64,000 nucleotides of DNA from Streptomyces sp. NBC_01262 (lineage in GTDB: Bacteria; Actinomycetota; Actinomycetes; Streptomycetales; Streptomycetaceae): positions 7,100,501 through 7,164,500 of the forward strand of contig NZ_CP108462.1 of the NCBI RefSeq assembly GCF_036226365.1, read 5' to 3'. Shown here in pieces: positions 58,705 through 64,000 of this stretch. Position 1 is the first letter of the stretch, and each line of letters starts with the position of its first letter. The position numbers were made by a program, and so were the translations under genes. The notes under the pieces are model-generated. The model was given only the letters and a program-made list of their open reading frames with translations. It was not told the DNA's origin and ran no database searches.

Positions 58705-59493
58705 ATGTCCAGGTACGACTGGGACCAGGTACACGAAGGCATTGACCGGACGCGCACCGCGATCGAGTCGGCCCGCAAAGAAGTGACCGCCCACCCGATT
58801 TACCACCGGATAAGCAGCCGGGCCGAGATGGCGACCTTCATGGAACACCATGTCTTCGCGGTGTGGGACTTCATGTCCCTGCTCAAGTCCCTGCAGCGGA
58901 ATCTGACCTGTGTGGACATCCCCTGGGTGCCGCGCGGGTCGGCGACGAGCCGGCGGCTGATCAACGACATCGTCCTGGTCGAGGAGAGCGACGAGCTGGG
59001 CGGCGGTTTCACCAGCCACTTCGAGCTCTATCGCGCCGGAATGGCCGAGGCGGGCGCGAACACCGCCCCCATCAACACCTTCCTCCGGCTGCTCGCCGCC
59101 GGGACCGATGTGCACCGGGCCCTGCGCGCCGCCCAGGTGCCTTTCCCCGCCGCCGAGTTCGTCAAGTCGACCTTCAAGACCATCGCCGACGCCCCGGTCC
59201 ACAGCCAGGCCGCGGCGTTCGCCTTCGGCCGCGAGGACCTCATCCCCGAGATGTTCGACCAGGTCATCAAGGTGGAGGGCAACGCCGAACGGTTCCCCGT
59301 CTTCTGCGACTACCTGGCCCGGCACATCGAGGTCGACGGCGAGGAGCACACCCCGATGGCCATGCGGATGGTCGCCGACCTGTGCGGCGACGACGACACC
59401 AAGTGGGACCAGTGCGCCGACGCGGCCATACGGAGCCTGACGGCCCGCAGCGCTCTGTGGGACGGCATCGTGGCGGCCCTCGACCAGGGCTGA
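58705..59493 (+). CDS. DUF3050 protein, putative heme-oxygenase-like diiron oxygenase
   Basis: A 262-residue all-helical protein recognised as DUF3050. Candidate metal ligands are Glu47 and His48/His49 (FMEHHVFAVWDF), Glu94 and His105 (VEESDELGG, SHFELY), and the spaced set His207-x3-Asp211-x3-His215 in the third core helix. This arrangement fits the heme-oxygenase-like diiron oxygenase (HDO) fold, whose members include N-oxygenases and C-C cleaving enzymes. Placed divergently from PabAB, oxidation of the 4-aminobenzoate amino group or ring is a testable idea. GAAGGAG precedes the ATG. Family call is good; the reaction is inferred. Confidence 0.78.
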   Translation: MSRYDWDQVHEGIDRTRTAIESARKEVTAHPIYHRISSRAEMATFMEHHVFAVWDFMSLLKSLQRNLTCVDIPWVPRGSATSRRLINDIVLVEESDELGGGFTSHFELYRAGMAEAGANTAPINTFLRLLAAGTDVHRALRAAQVPFPAAEFVKSTFKTIADAPVHSQAAAFAFGREDLIPEMFDQVIKVEGNAERFPVFCDYLARHIEVDGEEHTPMAMRMVADLCGDDDTKWDQCADAAIRSLTARSALWDGIVAALDQG

Positions 59494-59496
59494 GTC

Positions 59497-60330
59497 TCAG
59501 GCCGCGCGCAGCCCGGAGAGTACCGCGTCCGTGAGCGCCGGCCACAACGGCAGTGCCCACTCCCCGAAGTCACGGTCCGTCAGGACGACAAGGGCCGCGC
59601 CCGCCTCCGGGTCCACCCACAGGAAGGTGCCGGACTGGCCGAAGTGCCCGAACGTACGCGGGGAGGACGAGGATCCCGTCCAGTGCGGGGACTTGGAGTC
59701 GCGCAGCTCGAATCCCAGCCCCCAGTCGTTGGGGTTCTGGTGCCCGTAACCCGGCACGACGCCCTTGAGGCCGGGGAAGACCACCGACGTGGCCTCGGCC
59801 AGGGTCGAGGGGTGGATCAGGCGCGGGGCCTGAAGCTCGGCGGCGAAGGCCGCGAGGTCGCCGGCGGTGGAGACGCCGCCGGCGGCCGGGGAGCCGGTCA
59901 GCGAGGTGGCGGCCATGCCCAGCGGCTCCAGGACGGCCTGCCGCAGATACTCCGCGAAGGGCATCTCGGCGGCCTTGGCGATGTGGTCGGCCAGCGCGTC
60001 GAAGCCCGCGTTGGAGTAGAGCCGCCGGGTGCCGGGTGCGGCCATGACCCGGGGCTCGTCGAAGGCGAGGCCGGAGCTGTGCGAGAGCAGGTGCCGCATG
60101 GTCGAGCCCTCCGGGCCCGCCGGGTCGTCCAGCTCGTAGACGCCTTCCTCGTACGCGACGAGCGCCGCGTAGGCCGTGAGCGGCTTGGTGACCGAGGCCA
60201 GCGGGAACGGCCGGTCGAGGGGGCCGTGGGTGCCCGCCGGGCTGCCGTCCCGGCGGACGACGGCCGCCGCCGCGTGGGGGACGGGCCATGTCTCGATCAG
60301 GCTCAGGTCGATGGGGCTCAGGCTGCGCAT
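59497..60330 (-). CDS. Serine beta-lactamase-like hydrolase (class C/PBP fold)
   Basis: A 277-residue protein with the penicillin-recognising fold: Ser46-x-x-Lys49 in LASVTKPLTA, Tyr-x-Asn in LYSNAGFD and the third motif HFGQSG. There is no signal peptide, so it acts in the cytoplasm as an esterase or peptidase rather than a periplasmic beta-lactamase. ATG 60330 is used. It is convergent with the DUF3050 gene with a 3-bp gap and is probably unrelated to it. Confidence 0.83.
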   Translation of the reverse strand: MRSLSPIDLSLIETWPVPHAAAAVVRRDGSPAGTHGPLDRPFPLASVTKPLTAYAALVAYEEGVYELDDPAGPEGSTMRHLLSHSSGLAFDEPRVMAAPGTRRLYSNAGFDALADHIAKAAEMPFAEYLRQAVLEPLGMAATSLTGSPAAGGVSTAGDLAAFAAELQAPRLIHPSTLAEATSVVFPGLKGVVPGYGHQNPNDWGLGFELRDSKSPHWTGSSSSPRTFGHFGQSGTFLWVDPEAGAALVVLTDRDFGEWALPLWPALTDAVLSGLRAA

Positions 60331-60385
60331 GCCAGCGAGCCTAACGGTGGCGATACCGGCACGAAACACGGCCCGCCTATGGTGA

Positions 60386-60415
60386 GTGAACCGATCGGTT
60401 CAACGGTTGGTTCAC
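60386..60415. promoter_or_regulatory. Palindromic operator before TauD-like gene
   Basis: GAACCGATCGGTTC (60388-60401) is a perfect 14-bp palindrome. GTGAACC (60386-60392) and GGTTCAC (60409-60415) form a wider inverted repeat over it. The layout is typical of TetR sites, and a TetR gene lies at the other end of the TauD gene. Confidence 0.6.
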
Positions 60416-60436
60416 AACGACCGAGGAGGCGCAGTG

Positions 60437-61273
60437 ATGGATGTGAGTTCGGCGAGCTTCATCCCCCGCAGGGTGTCCGGCGCGGAAGAGGCCAGGCAGG
60501 TCATGGCCCGCGAGGGCGCCGCCATCGTCACGGGGCTGGCCGACGAGGCGGCTGCCGTGGCCTTCGGCGCACAGGTCATGGGCGACCGCAGCGTCCGGAT
60601 CGGCACGCAGTTCGAGGCGACCAAGGCGAACAACCGGGCCGAGGCGATGGTGGTGGACGCCCAGCCGGCCGACAAGCACGGCCGCAAGCGCGACTTCGGC
60701 ACCTCCGAGGAGCGGATGATCGCCCACAACGACGGCTTCGCCTTCGGCGACTACGCGCCTGACCACCTCTTCCTGTGGTGCGAGCGCCCCGCCGCGGTGG
60801 GCGGCGACTCCTTCCTCATCGACACCGCCCGGCTGCTCGACCTGCTGGCCGCCGACCCCGAGCATGCCGACCTCGCCGACTTCTGCCGGACCGTCGACAT
60901 CGACCACTCCGAGCCGAACTACCCGCAGGGCACCTTCGCCCCCATAGCCCGCCGCACCCCCTCCGGCCGCCACCAGGGGCGCTTCCACCCCTGGCAGGCA
61001 CCGGTCGAGGGAACCGCCCACGAGGCCGAGCACTGGGCCTTCGTACGCCGCTGGGAGAGTGCGGTCGTCGCCGCCCGTGACACCGGCCCGATGTTCCGGG
61101 TCGAGGCCGGGGAGATGATGTGCGTCGACAACTACCGTGTCCTGCACGGCAGGGACGGCCACAGCGACCCGAGCCGCAAGGTCTGTTCCATCTGGGGCTG
61201 GAGCACGGACGCGGTGGCGATCCCGGACGGCCCGCTGGACATCGTCGTACCGAGGATCCCTATGGCTTCGTGA
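60437..61273 (+). CDS. TauD/TfdA-family Fe(II)/2-oxoglutarate dioxygenase
   Basis: A 278-residue non-heme iron dioxygenase. The iron-binding triad is His97-Asn-Asp99 (IAHNDGF) and His237 (NYRVLHGRDGH), with the 2-oxoglutarate Arg probably Arg247 (SRKVC). It would hydroxylate or cleave an unknown small substrate with release of CO2 and succinate. The ATG at 60437 has GGAGG 7 bases before it. A palindromic operator precedes it, and the convergent TetR gene overlaps its 3' end by 14 bp, suggesting local regulation. Confidence 0.86.
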   Translation: MDVSSASFIPRRVSGAEEARQVMAREGAAIVTGLADEAAAVAFGAQVMGDRSVRIGTQFEATKANNRAEAMVVDAQPADKHGRKRDFGTSEERMIAHNDGFAFGDYAPDHLFLWCERPAAVGGDSFLIDTARLLDLLAADPEHADLADFCRTVDIDHSEPNYPQGTFAPIARRTPSGRHQGRFHPWQAPVEGTAHEAEHWAFVRRWESAVVAARDTGPMFRVEAGEMMCVDNYRVLHGRDGHSDPSRKVCSIWGWSTDAVAIPDGPLDIVVPRIPMAS

Positions 61274-61907
61274 CCGGCCTGCCGCCGTACGCCTCCGCCC
61301 GCTGAGCGATGGACGCGGCGACGGCGGCGTTGGCGCGGTCGGTGCCGGCCCGGTCTCCGGAGGTGATCAGGTCGAGCTGCAGGCCGCGCCACACCGCGAC
61401 GAGTTCCCGCGCCAGGTCGTCGGCGGCCGGGCCGGGGACGCCGTCGCGGCGCAGGCAGGCGGCGGCGTGACGGCGCCAGTCGGTGCCGACGGAGTCCAGG
61501 AAGGCGTCGAAGCGGCCGCGCTGGTGGGCGGCCAGGCCGAGGACCTCGAAGAAGGTGCGATGGAAGGGGAGGTTCCCGTCGTCGGCGACGGCCTCCCAGG
61601 CGGTGATGATCCGGCCGGCCAGCGGCTGCCGCCGGTCCTCCAGGATCGCGAAGGCGCTCGCAAGCACGGGAAAGCTCCGGCTCGCCTCGTACAGCGCCGC
61701 CAGGATCAGCTCTTCCTTGGAGCCGAAGTAGTACAGCAGCATCCGGTTGTTCGTCCCGATCGCCTGCCCCAGCCGCCGCAGGCTCAGCTCGGCGACCCCG
61801 TGCTCCAGTACGTAGTCGGCGGTGAGCCGCAGCAGCCGGTCCCGCTCGGGCGTGGCCGGTGGGGCCGGCGGGGCCGGTGGGGTGGCTGGGGCCGGGTTCT
61901 CGGGCAT
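61260..61907 (-). CDS. TetR-family transcriptional regulator
   Basis: A 215-residue regulator. A Pro/Ala-rich leader (about 1-20) is followed by the TetR DNA-binding domain (about 22-70): ELSLRRLGQAIGTNNRMLLY and YFGSKEELILAAL. A helical ligand-binding domain completes it. It is convergent with the TauD-like gene, whose promoter has a matching palindrome, so it is the likely repressor of that gene. The ligand is unknown. Confidence 0.88.
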   Translation of the reverse strand: MPENPAPATPPAPPAPPATPERDRLLRLTADYVLEHGVAELSLRRLGQAIGTNNRMLLYYFGSKEELILAALYEASRSFPVLASAFAILEDRRQPLAGRIITAWEAVADDGNLPFHRTFFEVLGLAAHQRGRFDAFLDSVGTDWRRHAAACLRRDGVPGPAADDLARELVAVWRGLQLDLITSGDRAGTDRANAAVAASIAQRAEAYGGRPVTKP

Positions 61908-61945
61908 GCCCGCACATTACCTGTCGTTCGCTGACGCAAACCCGC

Positions 61946-61976
61946 TTGCTTCGAGTGCACTCCAGGGTTCTAGCGT
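61946..61976 (+). promoter_or_regulatory. MerR-type promoter with 19-bp spacer
   Basis: TTGCTT (61946-61951) and TAGCGT (61971-61976) are spaced 19 bp, with the palindrome GAGTGCACTC (61953-61962) in the spacer. This is the classical layout of MerR-activated promoters. The transcript would begin at or next to the ATG at 61984. Confidence 0.72.
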
Positions 61977-61983
61977 TGGGGCC

Positions 61984-62427
61984 ATGACCGTGACGCAGGT
62001 GGCGAAGAGCAAGCCCGGCAACGTGATCAGCTGCGAGGACGCTACGGCGCACCCGCTCCCGGACGGCAGAGACCGCTACACGATCAGCGAGGTGGCCGAG
62101 GTCACCGGGCTCACCGCGCACACCCTGCGCTGGTACGAGCGGATCGGGCTGATGCCGCACGTCGACCGCTCGCACACCGGCCAGCGGCGGTTCACCAACC
62201 GCGACCTCGACTGGCTGAACTTCGTAGGCAAGCTGCGGCTGACCGGGATGCCGGTCGCGGACATGGTCCGCTACGCCGAGCTGGTGCGGCTCGGTGACGA
62301 CACGTACGACGACCGCCGGGCGCTGCTGGAGGGGACCCGGACCGACGTACTGCGCCGGATAGCGGAGCTCCAGGACACCCTCGCGGTCCTCGACCACAAG
62401 ATCGACATTTATGCGGAAAGGGCCTGA
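61984..62427 (+). CDS. MerR-family transcriptional regulator
   Basis: A 147-residue regulator with the MerR winged helix (about 35-105): RYTISEVAEVTGLTAHTLRW, YERIGLMPHVDR and QRRFTNRDLDWL, then the dimerisation coiled coil ending VLDHKIDIYAE. It has only one Cys, so metal or thiol sensing through a Cys pair is unlikely. It is translated with the aldo-keto reductase 4 bp downstream and probably activates its own promoter. No ribosome binding site is visible, in line with a leaderless transcript. Confidence 0.9.
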   Translation: MTVTQVAKSKPGNVISCEDATAHPLPDGRDRYTISEVAEVTGLTAHTLRWYERIGLMPHVDRSHTGQRRFTNRDLDWLNFVGKLRLTGMPVADMVRYAELVRLGDDTYDDRRALLEGTRTDVLRRIAELQDTLAVLDHKIDIYAERA

Positions 62428-62431
62428 CCCC

Positions 62432-63448
<1,017 letters not shown>

Positions 63449-63451
63449 GCC

Positions 63452-64000
63452 CTAAGCCGTGCAAGCGGAGCCGCTCGCGCAGGTCACCGAGCCGTAGGCT
63501 CCGAGCGCTATACGCGTGAAGTTGGCCAGGCTGGCCGTGCCCTGCTGGAAGTACCCCGCGTGTCCCTGGGCGCCCGTGGCCGCGATGACGCGGGCGCCGA
63601 AGGCGCGGGAGACGGGGTCGGCGCCGTGGCCGAGGCCGGCGAATTCCAGGTGGGGGACGTCGCCGATCCAGTCGGTGGAGTCCCGGGTGGCCCAGACGCG
63701 CGCGGTGGTGTGCAGGTCGGCGGCGTGCTCGGCGCGCATGCCGGGGCTGCCGAAGACGGCCACGTCGGTGACCGAGGCCGGCAGGTGGGAGGCGGCCACG
63801 CCGCACAGCACGGAACCGTACGAGTGGCAGAAGAGCGAGACCTGCGAGCGCGCCGGGAGCGCGGCGAGCAGGGCGTTGAGCCGCTTGGCACCGGCCTCGG
63901 CCAGTTCGCCGGTGGAGGCGTCCAGGCCCACGCCGGAGGGCGTGGTGTAGTCGGCCCAGGCGATGACCGCGGTGTGCGCGGACGGCCGCACCGTCCGCTC
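63452..64000 (-). CDS. Alpha/beta hydrolase (DUF1023-type), 5' part missing
   Basis: The C-terminal 182 residues of an alpha/beta-hydrolase-fold protein; the frame runs off the right end of the window. The nucleophile elbow is SLFCHSYGSVLCG (Ser), the acid is probably an Asp in ATRDSTDWIGDVPHLEF, and His is in GHGADPVSRAFG or LGHG. The sequence AWADYTTPSGVGLDASTGEL before it matches DUF1023 proteins of actinobacteria, often secreted. Whether a signal peptide exists cannot be seen. Confidence 0.8.
   Translation of the reverse strand, partial: ERTVRPSAHTAVIAWADYTTPSGVGLDASTGELAEAGAKRLNALLAALPARSQVSLFCHSYGSVLCGVAASHLPASVTDVAVFGSPGMRAEHAADLHTTARVWATRDSTDWIGDVPHLEFAGLGHGADPVSRAFGARVIAATGAQGHAGYFQQGTASLANFTRIALGAYGSVTCASGSACTA

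Noticed and set aside
59497..60330. Serine hydrolase as a secreted beta-lactamase or self-resistance gene of the aminobenzoate locus
   Set aside because: No signal peptide, convergent orientation and separate promoter; better treated as a neighbour.

Overview
The window is very GC-rich, with strong third-position G/C bias, GTG and TTG starts, purine-rich ribosome binding sites, Tat and Sec export signals, and the gene order fasR-fabD-fabH-acpP-fabF. Together these point to a Streptomyces (or close actinomycete) chromosome. No tRNA, rRNA, CRISPR array, phage module or intact insertion sequence was found. Both ends cut genes: a GlxA-like copper oxidase on the left and an alpha/beta hydrolase on the right.

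Positions 1-9 kb hold secreted or carbohydrate-active genes: the GlxA-like oxidase, a GH36 alpha-galactosidase, a secreted GH30 hydrolase, a GH51 alpha-L-arabinofuranosidase, a small beta-roll protein and a secreted S53 protease. The three glycosidases fit arabinogalactan-type side chains. Positions 9-20.6 kb are mixed: an EI24 membrane protein, two exported intradiol dioxygenases, a repeat-rich gene-poor stretch (10.9-11.6 kb), a protein joining a helix-turn-helix to two Clp N-domains, a PLP aminotransferase with a long Gln/Pro tail, a sphingomyelinase-like phosphodiesterase with a lectin-like domain, hemC, and a secreted pyroglutamyl-peptidase-like protein whose catalytic Cys is Ser.

Positions 20.6-29.1 kb are one minus-strand sugar operon: enolase-superfamily sugar-acid dehydratase, Zn alcohol dehydrogenase, U32-like protein, ChvE/MmsA/MmsB sugar ABC transporter and galactose mutarotase. 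It suggests import, anomer conversion, oxidation and dehydration of a galactose- or arabinose-like sugar. A repeated 13-base motif lies in front of the operon, inside it, and (diverged, as an inverted pair) in front of the GH36 gene, so the two are probably co-regulated.

Positions 29-37.6 kb are core genes: an SGNH lipoprotein, DUF3145, DUF4239, and the type II fatty acid synthase genes with their regulator FasR. Positions 37.6-43.2 kb encode a spermidine/putrescine-type ABC transporter, a divergent GntR regulator and a soluble Cache-domain protein. A 6.2-kb RHS/YD-repeat gene (43.3-49.4 kb) ends in a short variable tail with a glycine-rich hydrophobic segment.

Positions 49.8-59.5 kb look like a small biosynthetic locus built on 4-aminobenzoate: a fused aminodeoxychorismate synthase (PabAB), a class IV PLP lyase, two adenylate-forming ligases, a PHBH-type flavin hydroxylase, an ABM-domain membrane protein, a divergent DUF3050 protein with a heme-oxygenase-like diiron ligand pattern, and nearby an AhpD-like protein. 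I do not recognise it as a known cluster; it is the best candidate for an undescribed system here. The right end has a serine hydrolase, a TauD-like dioxygenase with a palindromic operator and a convergent TetR gene, a MerR/aldo-keto reductase pair with a typical 19-bp-spacer promoter, and the partial hydrolase.
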